A stretch of DNA of 64,000 nucleotides from Siphonodentalium dalli (taxonomy: Eukaryota > Mollusca > Scaphopoda > Gadilida > Siphonodentaliidae): assembly GCA_032622095.1 (NCBI GenBank), contig CP136067.1:192846052-192910051 (forward strand), written 5' to 3'. The position numbers were made by a program, and so were the translations under genes. Below, piece after piece: positions 53,201-62,693 of the stretch. Below the pieces are notes generated by a model. That model searched no databases, had not been told where the DNA came from, and saw only the letters and a program-made list of their open reading frames with translations. Position 1 is the stretch's first letter; every line of letters begins with the position of its first letter.

Positions 53201-56200
53201 CCCTTCGGTCTGCATTTTTTGGTGTCGCTGTACTGATATGAACACTAGCACCTTTTATAATATGATCGTCGCCACACAGAGAGTCAGCTATACCTGGCTC
53301 AGCGAATGTCACAAATGCAAAAGCTCGGAATGGTTTTGGAATGAATACATCGACCACTTCGCCAAACTCTGAGAAATATTTTCGCAGATCGTCTGCGGAA
53401 ATGTCTTCCGTGCATCGACCAATGAAAATCTTCCTGTTCATGAAAGGTGCACCTTCTCCCTGTAAAACAAAGAATAATTACGATTTAACGGTGCATCTTC
53501 TCCCTGCAAAAAAAAGAATAATTCCCGATTTAACACTTTCTTTACTAAATAGTCAATGACGAGTAGTTCCCTAGGAAATGTGCAGTTCAGATAATAGGGA
53601 TCTGCGAATCAGGGATTTTGCATCGAATCGAATCTCGATATCAAATCTCCTTCCTGATATCGACATCGAATCGAATCTCGAATCGAATCTGCAAAATTCA
53701 CTAGATACTGTTTAACAATCATATGCGGCGATTTATCACCTTCATTTGTTGCGATCGAAGGACATAATTTGCATAATGTATGTCTATTCTGAACGACATA
53801 CATTCAAAATTACATACGTTCGCTAACTTGGCAACCTTGTGCTTCATTTTTTTGTGAATTCAGGTCATTTGGCATGTGATATTTAGACGAAAAAAAAACG
53901 AGACTACACCAAAGTAACACCGATTCAAAAATATCCGAATCAGCGGACTGATTCGGTATCGATCTCGAATCGGGTGCCCGATATCGACATCGAATCGAAT
54001 CTCGAATATTCGCAGGTCCCTATCAGATAAATTCTGTTTGTTGAATTTACTATAAATAAGACACCTTCTGTACTTTCAGGTATAGTTACTCTATAGTCTC
54101 TATTATCAGCCAGCTTTGGCTTTATGCCATAGCAAAACTTCAGGTCTACTAGATGTATGCCTATTTTTACAGAGATTTATGACCTTTATTTCATTATGAA
54201 ATTGTTAATGACAATTAAGCTCTTAGAACTAGGAATCCCGCCACCAACCCTGGGCGTAACTCATGTCATACAAATGGCAACGGGACGTACTCGTCAGTGT
54301 TCGCCCTGCCGAGAGCCATTTTAGCAAATTGCGAAAAAAAATACGAAGTGGCTAAAATATGGCTACAGGCATTTTTCGTGTCAACCGCGAACTGAATGAC
54401 AATTTATTGTAAACAAAAAAAATTAACCAGCTTGGCACAAGACGACTTTAATGTTATTCGTGAGAGCTGACAATATAGATGAGATTACGGATGTGTTCGA
54501 TTAGCTATACTATCGGGCATCAGTTTCACGCCCTGGCCAATTAGTTAGTGATCATTTAGAGATAGATTGTTTAGACACTATCACAATTTAAACATAGATT
54601 TATGAAATGGCTTCTTGTGTAACAAAAGGGCTTTCTTTTACAGTGTTTTAAACTGATTGCAAAAGAGTGAAGTTATATATATGCCAAATTCAATAGCTTC
54701 ACATTGACGTTAATGCAGTGGACAGTCTTGAATGGGACAATAAAACTCACGGACATGACATTAAAGATGGACATGAACTAAGACAAGATGAAGTGTCTGC
54801 CTGCAGGAAGTTTGCGTCTGTTCTGGAGATAATTTGAATAGTAGATTCACTGATAATGAGGACTTGGAGATCTACTCTAGTTTGGTGATAAGCAAGTTAT
54901 AAAGCATTCCAAGCGTTTTGTGGATTATGTAAAACGATTCCGCGATGTGCTAATTTATCCCACAGTATGTGGCTAAACTTTTTCAAAAGTGGCTAACAGA
55001 ATTGCACAAGTGGCTAAACAAAATGGCTACAAAGAATTTCGGGCCAGGGCGAACACTGGTACTCGTACTAAAACGTTACTCGTAACTAAATCCTGCTATC
55101 CCAATATCTTAGCTGGTTTTAGTACGAGCAGACTTGGACTACATTGTTATTACCTGTATCTATGCAGCCAGCTGTCAGACTAATTAATTATATTGGCAGT
55201 GACATATGTAAATTCAAATACAGTGGTGGCTGTGTTTACAAAGCAGCCAAATAGATGTATGCTGGTACATATTATGATCTATAATCTTCTGAACACTAGA
55301 CTGGTTCCTTATTAATATATTGACATTAAAAAAGCACAATCATTTAGGAATTTTCAAATCAGAACATCACCTCTAATTATATAAGAATATTCAATAGGTG
55401 TTCTATAGTGTTCATTAATGAACTTGGTTCGAAGTGGAGTCGTAAATGAGACATTAACTAACCTTACTACTTGGCAGTGTGACATCACAGTGCCGTCCAT
55501 CAATCATATGGCGACCCTGCATACAAGCGATCTGTGATTCGTAATCTTTGTATCTAATGAACCCAAAGCCTTTTGATTGACCAGTCTTCAAATCCCGTTT
55601 AACCTGAAAAATGTGCGCAAAAACTTTAAATGGACATTGATCAACTTAACCTCCAAGTGTTGTATTCGCAATTTGGGAGGAGGGAAATTAAAAACAAAAC
55701 TATGTCAGGCTACATGTACAATACATGTACGTTGAATATTTCTCACCAAACTCACTGACAGAGTTTATGCAGTCGATGGCTAAATTGGTCTTTTTAGAAA
55801 ATGGCAAAAGAAAATTTCTTTTATCCAAGTCAACAATCTCCTCAATGAAATCTTTGCTAATTTATATTGTCGCTACCTCGCGTTTGCATTTGAGTTTTAA
55901 GCAAAGTCATTGTTATTAACACTTGTGGGCATTGTTGCACATAAATGAAATTACATGTAGTAAACAGTGATTTGTGTGGAAATATGAATATTAATGAGCT
56001 GTCGTGGACCCTGAAATCAATGTAAGTACCGGTGTCCCTGGACCCAGTCGATTTTAATGAGATCTTGGTCTGTGCTTCAGTTAGACTGCATGCATGTACA
56101 AGCCTTGAAATAGGGTGTCTGTCATTTGCAGAATGAGGTCCCCAGAGGGTGAATTTAGTGATGCTACCCCGCATAGTGGGCTAGCATCACCAAATTCACC

Positions 56201-57876
56201 CTCTGGGCACCTCAATCTGCTTACCCCTCAGCAGAATGAGGTTCCCAGAGGGTGAATTTGGTGATGCTACCCCGCATAATCACTAAATTCACCCTCTGGG
56301 GACCTCATTCTGCAAATGACAGACACCCTATTTCAAGGCTTGTGCATGCAGACCTTATTTTTTTGGTTGCTCTTATTGAAGCACACTAACAGAATAAATT
56401 TGACCATATACCGTTATATACATGTATAAGACCATCTTTTCTTCTTTTCTTTTTTATTCACTTTTTCTTTAATTTTACTATTATTATTTTTTTTTAGTTT
56501 CGTTTTTCTCAATGATCCTATATTTAGTTTTTTTAATTTGGTCAAAGTTCCCAAAAAAATGCCAGGCCAAACAAGTTCATAATGTGGCCAAAAAATTGGC
56601 CAAAAGAAATGTTTGGCCAGTATGAACCCTGCTCTTCGATATTGAGCTGAGAAAAGTAATTTCTTTCTGTCCTATAAGTTGTTGTGCGATCTTCGTACAA
56701 AAATGACCAGAAGAAAAAAAGGACCCCTTTATTTTATTATGAAACGACAATTTTTATGACTAAAAAAAGTCTTTCCAGACACGGGAATGGAAATGAGATA
56801 TTGTCAATGTTTTATTGATCGCACAGCAATGATTTAGACATATCATCTAGATCTGGCCCAAATAACATGTGTGAATATCAATTTAAGTATCTGTATGATC
56901 TGGACAAGCCTTGTTTTTATCCTATTAATTGACTAGTCTGATAATAGAAAATTCACCAAATTGGCCATGCTTTGCAACTTTGCATCATGTAATATAACAA
57001 TAACATGATTTTGTAGGGCGTTGTGGTGTAATATCGGCTCAACATAAATGATTAACAGCCCAACAGCTTCTTATAGGCCCCAAGATGAAGTCGCGGGCTG
57101 TTAATATGATGAAGGGCTGTTAATCAATTCTAGGGGGGGGGGGGGGGGGGGGGGGGGGGCGTTATTACACAATACCCGACAATGTCATGCAATTACTATT
57201 GTTACCACTTCAACTGTTGAAAAATGTGGGCTATCTTAAACAATATTTGGAAGCAAAATAAATTGAAACAAACATAATTTTAATCATTCAACTTTTTAGA
57301 TACCGTAGTACTGCATGATTTCAGCATACTATGTCATTATCAGAATTCACTTTTGGTAGACATTGAAATTACAAATTTTATGGAATTCATCAGGTGAAGT
57401 GTAATCAATAGAGAAAGTAGTTGAAGCGAAGGACGTTTCTATGAGACTACCACGAAAATTGGAGATTCTTAAACAAGTCACGTGACGTACATGTATTGAG
57501 CATTATTACTGCTTCTAAACGGCCGGGTAAATTGTGATATGGTGTATAGAATGCCCCACAAAGTGGTAGTAATTTGTCAATGACACTACAGCTGAATGGG
57601 TGATATTGTTTAGTCATGTTTGTAACTTTCAAGTTTGTAATGGGTGTACCCTACAAGTTGCAAAATGGCAATAAAATCCAACAAAATACATGCAAGTCAA
57701 GATTACCTGCACAAGCAGCAGTTCCCCAAATTTGCCGAAATAATTTCGCAGGTCGTCTTCTTCACTCTTCCATGGCAAGCCCAGGACAATTAAATCACTG
57801 CATTTCTTTTCCTTCTCTAACCTCTTGGTTTTAGCAATTGGATTATCTATCTCATCGCCACCCTTCCTTTTGTTCT
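44116..57876 (-). CDS. TARDBP: TARDBP (TDP-43), 5' end missing
   Basis: TDP-43 is a nuclear RNA-binding protein that controls splicing and represses cryptic exons. Supported exons (minus strand) are 57876-57707, 55603-55463, 53459-52698 and an alternative last exon 44234-44116. They code a bipartite nuclear localisation signal (NKRK...KTKR), RRM1 (RNP2 LIVLGL, RNP1 KGFGFIRY), RRM2 (RNP2 IFIGRC, RNP1 RAFAFVTF) and a Gly/Gln/Ser-rich tail. The tail keeps a hydrophobic helix, [16 protein letters not shown], corresponding to the human 320-340 segment. Phases match at every junction. The first included exon needs one base from upstream, and the dimerising N-terminal domain exon was not found up to 64000. 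Similarity to human and fly TDP-43 is strong in both RRMs. The gene converges with NHEJ1. Confidence 0.95.
44898..44914. repeat. poly(G) run
   Basis: 17 G, with a 10-base C-run at 45248-45257. Confidence 0.85.
45521..45582. repeat. 31-bp tandem duplication
   Basis: Two identical units starting TGAGGGGCTCCCTACAGGGA. Confidence 0.9.
45622..45756. repeat. 39-47 bp tandem repeat, three units
   Basis: Units start ACATTTCT(T)ATTTCTCAAG and contain CACGCGCATGGTCCCGAAAC or a close variant. Confidence 0.85.
46018..46232. mobile_element. foldback element, copy 2
   Basis: Ends ACAGTAATGCTCTAATTAAT, with arms matching 37214-37405 and a palindromic centre CTCTCGCCGAGAG. Confidence 0.8.
46250..46711. 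mobile_element. family C MITE, long form
   Basis: Ends GGCCTCAAAATATGTGCTTG and (complement) GAACCATATTTCGAGGC, with paired GAATGA(A/G)GTCCCCAGAG palindromes. It abuts the foldback copy. Confidence 0.6.
48826..48913. repeat. 44-bp tandem duplication
   Basis: Two nearly identical units starting GTTATATCACTACTAATGGT. Confidence 0.9.
50261..50520. mobile_element. piggyBac-type MITE, family B, copy 5
   Basis: TTAA at both ends, ends CCCTTCAATGACTGGAGC and (complement) GCTCCAGTCATGAAAGGG, with two hairpins carrying CATTCTCTTATATATG. Confidence 0.8.
52018..52125. repeat. 43-bp tandem repeat, about 2.5 units
   Basis: Units begin GGTGTGTTATAACGGGTACG and continue TATTAATGTGTGTGATAAA. Confidence 0.85.
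52652..52657 (-). terminator. TARDBP: poly(A) signal for the proximal TARDBP end
   Basis: AATAAA on the minus strand, about 40 bases after the proximal TAA at 52700-52698. It would give a very short 3' UTR if used. Confidence 0.4.
52698..53459 (-). CDS. TARDBP: TARDBP exon: RRM2 and low-complexity tail
   Basis: The exon starts after TTTTACAG at 53459 and reads [20 protein letters not shown] through RRM2 ([31 protein letters not shown]). A Gly/Ser/Gln/Asn-rich tail with the conserved hydrophobic helix and repeated WGG/NWGG follows, to GGWS and a TAA. Tail composition matches the aggregation-prone domain of TDP-43. A GT donor at 52711, just before the stop, allows the alternative tail. Confidence 0.95.
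   Translation of the reverse strand, partial: GEGAPFMNRKIFIGRCTEDISADDLRKYFSEFGEVVDVFIPKPFRAFAFVTFAEPGIADSLCGDDHIIKGASVHISTATPKNADRREERKVGGYSQAPPSSSPGGYGKGLFDRGESRQEREQQRTGWSPNNIYPMQQQQKSVSSRGPEPGSDPNMQNLGMNMLNTAVIAAAQALLTTQGNWPNNQPPPSGATGDASAFGQGASGSTNYFASQQRSSDRGSSGSWGGSQTGDSHDTSGYSNWGGSHNSRPGGWS
53447..53533. repeat. TARDBP: 44-bp duplication across a TARDBP splice acceptor
   Basis: The exon start, its AG acceptor and pyrimidine tract are present twice, offset by 44 bases (GGTGCACCTTCTCCCTGTAA and GGTGCATCTTCTCCCTGCAA on the plus strand). The right-hand copy, if used, would shift the frame. Confidence 0.85.
53595..54022. mobile_element. hAT-like MITE with 8-bp target duplication
   Basis: Flanked by TCAGATAA at 53587-53594 and 54023-54030. 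Ends TAGGGATCTGCGAA / TTCGCAGGTCCCTA, with ATCGAATCGAATCTCGA subterminal repeats. It sits inside an older repeat related to about 35990-36060. Confidence 0.85.
54031..55462 (-). other. TARDBP: TARDBP intron, remaining part
   Basis: 1.4 kb in which I see no gene or recurring repeat. AAAATGGCT/AAGTGGCTA words at 54.3 and 55.0 kb face each other weakly (CAGTGTTCGCCCTGCC and GGGCGAACACTG), so a degenerate element of about 750 bp is possible. Confidence 0.45.
55463..55603 (-). CDS. TARDBP: TARDBP exon: second half of RRM1
   Basis: 141 bases, phase 0 at both ends (TTTTTCAG acceptor, AAG|GTTAGT donor). It codes [20 protein letters not shown] and [17 protein letters not shown], which align directly with human RRM1 (VKKDLKTGHSKGFGFVRF, RHMIDGRWCD). 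Confidence 0.95.
56099..56341. mobile_element. family C palindromic MITE, dimeric form, copy 2
   Basis: Outer ends CAAGCCTTGAAATAGGGTGT and its complement. Inside are two palindromes joined by TTACCCCTCA, the same plan as 18291-18545. The second palindrome loop is deleted. Confidence 0.75.
57133..57159. repeat. 27-base poly(G) run
   Basis: An uninterrupted G-run, with AGCCCGCGACTTC/GGGCTGTTAAT flanking inverted words (ATTAACAGCCC at both sides). Confidence 0.9.
57707..57876 (-). CDS. TARDBP: TARDBP exon: NLS and first half of RRM1
   Basis: 170 bases after GCTTCACAG, ending CAG|GTAATC. The first two bases complete a codon from upstream. It codes [19 protein letters not shown] (bipartite nuclear localisation signal, as human KRK...KVKR) and then [20 protein letters not shown], which aligns with human [20 protein letters not shown]. 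Confidence 0.95.
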
Positions 57877-60800
57877 CTGTGAAGCACAGAAGACAGTATA
57901 TAAGTTATATTATAATGAAATGACAAACTGCAAGCAGCACCCTCCGTAAATGAATAGACTCGATCATAGCAAGGTAGAGAACTCTTGTACCATGTGTTGA
58001 TTGACGAAACCACTTGGCAAACCTTGATGAACTCCATACCGTACTTGGAGGTCAATGGTCGAGAAATGCAGAAAGCACGTGGCTATCGATCAGTCAATCC
58101 AATTTGTAAAAGTGTTGGCAGTCGCCGTTGATTGCCATTGTTTATCTGTCTATACGAAAATGGGCTAGTCCATTGGAGTTGGGCACATCGTTTGAACTAT
58201 GAAATAACCAGAGTAGAAATTACTAGAAGCCAGTTAAATGTACATGTATACTGTATTAGTAGGTGTATTTTCCTCATCAACATTGGCGATGATGGCAATT
58301 GTGCCTTTCTCCTAACCATGAGAAAGGGGCCCCCAACATTTAAACCCTAGCGGATACGCTGGTAGCATGTACACTATTATGAGAAGACAATGTATGGAAG
58401 CACAAGTGGTAATCTAGGGAAAAGTGTGTTGCATGTGATATGGATGGGATGATTACAATCTATGTGCAACTTTCATGCTCTGATATATGTCGATGAGTGC
58501 AATGTCATAATAAAAGGCTGCTCGGCCACAGTGTCCCCCGAACCGGTGGCTTCATTTGGAGCAGAGGCTTTGTAGAAGTATACTATATGGATAAGACACT
58601 TGTGCATTGTCTCATTACTGACATTCATACAAATAACCAAATCTTAAAAAAACTCTTAAAGTCAAAATATAACTTCAAATTGGCACAAACTGAAGAAAAT
58701 TACAAGAAAAAATGAATTTTCTAAGTCGAAAAGCCCATAACTCTGAGAAAAATCATCAGATCAAACTCAAATTCGAACTTGATCTGTATCTTTATATGGC
58801 TGATCCACATAAAAACGGTATTTGCAATTAAAGGATCCAAACTTGAGATATCATCCGGAAACCGAAAAAGTGAGAAATTTTCTAAGTAAAACAAGTCGAA
58901 AAAGGGCCACAACTCTCGCAAAAATGGGCGGAGCATACCCATATTCGAACTTGACCTGTACATAGGGCTGATAAACTCACATACCAAATTTGGCTCAGAT
59001 ATGATCACACAAACTGAAGTTATCATCCAGAAACCAGAAAATTACAAGATTCTAAGTAAAAAAGGGCCATAACTCTCGCAAAAATGGGCGGAGCAAACCC
59101 ATATTCGAACTTGACCTGTAGTTTGGTCTGATAAACTCACCTATGAAATTTGCTTTTGATTTAATAACCGAAACTAAAGTTATCATCCAGAAACCATTTC
59201 CGGACACACGCACGGACACCGGCTATTTTAATAGTCCCCCGAAATATTTTTTTTCGGGGGACAATAAACAGCAAATTCAGGTTTCAACAATGGTAATCGA
59301 GGCACCTCAATGAAACACTTGTGGTTATGTCATGGTTGTTAATGTGGTTTCATGCACATTCCAACAGGTGCATTATGGCATTTATACATTAAAACTTCTT
59401 TAAGAACGTATCATTAAACTAGGCATAAATGCAGCCAATTAGATTTTAGCTTACAAATACCGTTGTCTAGACATTGCGAACGGCATCTTGCGATACAGCC
59501 GATAGTTTGAATGAAGATTTTCATCTTGGATAAACAGATTTGTATGATTCTGTAGATGCGATTGTGGTACACAACTAACAGGTCAGGGACATCCTGAATT
59601 CAACTATTATAGTTATATTCAACTATAATAGTTAAATGTGGATATTCTCGTTTTATGAATTCGATACATAACCCAACATCATATTTCACCAAAAAAAAAT
59701 TAAATACAGTGTGATACTAAATCGGCTCCATGTTTGTTTTTTGTGATGAAATAACATGTCTCGAGCAGATGATAAGGTGGAATAGAGGCGAGTGGATCAC
59801 CGGAAACACATATCTTTTTTATTGCCTTAATTAGGGTCCTGCGAATTGGAGATTTTTACCGAATCGAATATCGAATAGAATTGACGAAATCAAATCGAAT
59901 ATCGAATATTGAATCAAGTCATACCTGTGTGTTGCATCTCGATGCCGGGAACACGTGTTGTTTACATTCAAAGTGATATTACATAACGCGGAATCTTAGA
60001 CGGATAGATGGCAGATAATGCTAGCGGTTGCTCAGTTTCATAGCTATTATAATTTTCGCGCGTCGTCGGTCTATCGGCAATCTCCGAGCTTTTGACTACC
60101 ATGTTCGAAGCTGGAATTCAGAACATATTTAGTCATCCCATAGTGGCTAATTACTGGCTATACTTATATTTAATAGGGCAAGATTTGATGACGTCACACA
60201 TCACGTGTTCCTAGCAGTGGTAGGCAAAAAATTGACCAGTGTCTACCAGATGTTCTTTGTTTACACTGAAGTGCGGTCAAAATATGCGTGTTTAAAAAAT
60301 ATGTATGAACAACAAAGAAAGATAAACGGCAAAAACAAAATATGGGAATAGTTGTTATGTTAATGGGTGTTCCAATTTTTCATGTTTATATTTCAGTTTG
60401 ATAAATATAACAACTTATATGTTCAGATTAAGGTAGATTGTTTATATCAAAGACATGTGTATATGATACGCGGAATAATTGTAATCGACGAATTCATGAA
60501 ATACTATCATCAGAATAAAACATCTATGGAGTTGAATGACTACTTCAGCTTTTGTTTATATTTTCAATTTGATCGCTAAATGGTTGTGACAATTAAAAAA
60601 CTTCCCCGAGTTCGGTGCAATTCTCAACGCGACTTCTATCATTTTCACTAGCGCCGATGTAAATTCCTATATATACTAGTACATATATACACCTGGCTGT
60701 GTTTATTTTATTTCTCTTTCGTTTGAATGTATTTGTCTAGAAATTTATTATTTTGTACTCCCGTTTCTAAATAGCATGCATGGGGCGCAAGGATATTCAC

Positions 60801-61319
60801 CCGATGGTAAAGATGGGCGAGGCAGTGTTTTTTCTTGTGTATGGTACAACTCAGTTAAGAGAATATTTGAAACCTTTGAAACAAGTTGTTAAAAGATACG
60901 GGCTGCGTTGGTGGGGGTATGCTGTTGAAATATTCACTTCCGTCAAAAATCGCCATAAACAGAAAGAATAGTAAAAATAGTAAGAATAGTAAAAAGACAG
61001 ATTTTGTTTTAAAAAACAATCAGAAATATGGAATAAACAGTATGTTACTATGTTATTGTCAATTTCCCCCTTTGTTATGTAAACAAAATAAAAAAACGTT
61101 ACATTTCCTGGCTTTTGTTTAGATCCGGATATGGTAAACATAAAGAGCCTTTTTTTTACTGTTTTCCTGATATGGAAATAATAAAGAGCATTTACATGTA
61201 TATAATTTTTTTGTATGATAAACCAATAGAATTGCGCTGTGTTATGTAAACAGAAACACAACTTCTGTAACACGAGCAGGCTCTTGTTTACGTACACCAT
61301 CGTACGTCTTGACGACGAT
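57877..61319. other. probable TARDBP intron, left part
   Basis: No exon for the TDP-43 N-terminal domain was recognised. At about 58700-59240 there are diverged tandem units sharing ACTCTCGCAAAAATGGGCGG and CATATTCGAACTTGACCTGT, ending in a hairpin with CCCCCGAAA/TTTCGGGGG. A solitary hAT-like end (TAGGGTCCTGCGAA) lies at about 59831. Sequence at 60.88-61.2 kb resembles 31.03-31.33 kb (GAAATATTCACTTCCGTCAA, GTTATGTAAACAAA, GGTAAACATAAAGAGC). Confidence 0.5.
58700..59240. repeat. diverged tandem units, about 140 bp
   Basis: Three to four units each with AAAAGGGCCATAACTCTCGC, a CCATATTCGAACTTGACCTG word and a GATAAACTCAC word. Theme and length resemble the array at 21.6-22.4 kb. Confidence 0.65.
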
Positions 61320-62685
61320 TAGTGATGTAACGATACGGGGGTTATCGGTAAAAGCCGATAGCCGATATTTTCAGTAGAATTATCGGCCGATCCGATACAG
61401 ATACCGATAAGTCTTGTACGTGAACCAAACTCCATATCAATTTGTCTTTTAAATTACAAAATATTGTCGGCAAAGAACCGATATTGCAATAACCTGGTTG
61501 CAAAAAAAGTTTAGTTTACGTTCCCCAAAAACCCTGGCAAAACGATTTAATATTTCGTTGCATTCATAAGATTTCCTCAATATTTGTTTGATTCCGTTAC
61601 CGTGCCTTACGGAATCAGTCCATACTAGTAATCCATTTGAGTCAATGACGGCAATTTCAATTTCAATTTGCCAAACTCAATCTTTTTCAGAAGTTGAACT
61701 TGCGTTTAATAACACCTACAATGTCCCGCATAAATTGTTGACATTTTCTCTGCCCATGACAGCAGATACAAATCCCGCCCACAGAGCACTCTGATTGGTT
61801 CGGATGGTTCTATCAAACAAGTTAGTCACCTCCTCCATCTTCAGTCATCGTATACCAGAATGTCAATCAATTTGAAACAAAATGACTTTAAACACACACA
61901 CTTAACTGTTGTTAACACGTGATGTTTCTATATATTGAGGAATAGCGAGTAACGACTGCGGCGACTTTAATGCAAACTGGTCAAGTGACTCGTCTATTTA
62001 TAACACTATGATTTTTAGTTTACTGTGTCATCTGTCAACACGTGGCTTGTTAGTGATTCCTACTCGATGACATCAAATGCATGCAAATAATCGTTTGATC
62101 TTACCGCCCGGCATCCGCCTTGGGAATATCATAACAATGTGACAACTTACTGTCGCACGTGGTGCAGAATTAATTCCACACCCCCATGAATACATCACTA
62201 AATGATACCGGTACATCAGTCTGATTCACTCACAGGAAGATTCCATTCTCACGCTAATGCCAGGGGCGTCAGTTATTCGCTTTCAACATGTGCTACTCGG
62301 CACTCACAAGTAATGTGAATTGTATACAGTTTATGTTTTAACTTTAATTATTAAGCGTACCGAACTACGGTACCTTTGGAAATGTTTATTTGGGTCATGA
62401 GTGTACCAACAGTCTCATGTCGATGTTGTCATCATGATCATGGTATATCACTGTATGTGATGGAGGGCTGACCAGTGCGTAAAATAGTCGCTATTTTTTC
62501 TGGAAATTCCCGTCATTTATTTAATATTAAAGTCGGAATTGGTGTAACAACGTTCACAAAGGACGCGACATGTATCGGTTAACGATATCGGTCGGGAGAC
62601 TAAATTTTACCGATACCGATATCTTGCCGATACAACATATATCGGCCCGATCCGATAGCCGATACCGATAATCGGTACATCACTA
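61320..62685. mobile_element. hAT-like element with perfect 8-bp target duplication
   Basis: Flanked by ACGACGAT at 61312-61319 and 62686-62693. Ends TAGTGATGTAACGATACGGG and (complement) CGGTACATCACTA, with CCGATACCGATA-rich subterminal repeats in both ends. The interior encodes no transposase, so it is non-autonomous. Confidence 0.85.
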
Positions 62686-62693
62686 ACGACGAT

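Larger units (their letters stand above)
55604..57706 (-). other. TARDBP: TARDBP intron within RRM1
   Basis: 2.1 kb with a family C dimer at 56099-56341 and a 27-base G-run at 57133-57159. Nothing else is recognised. Confidence 0.65.

Noticed and set aside
59831-59930. Complete hAT-like element at 59.8 kb
   Set aside because: Only a left end (TAGGGTCCTGCGAA with ATCGAAT words) is present; no right end or target duplication was found.
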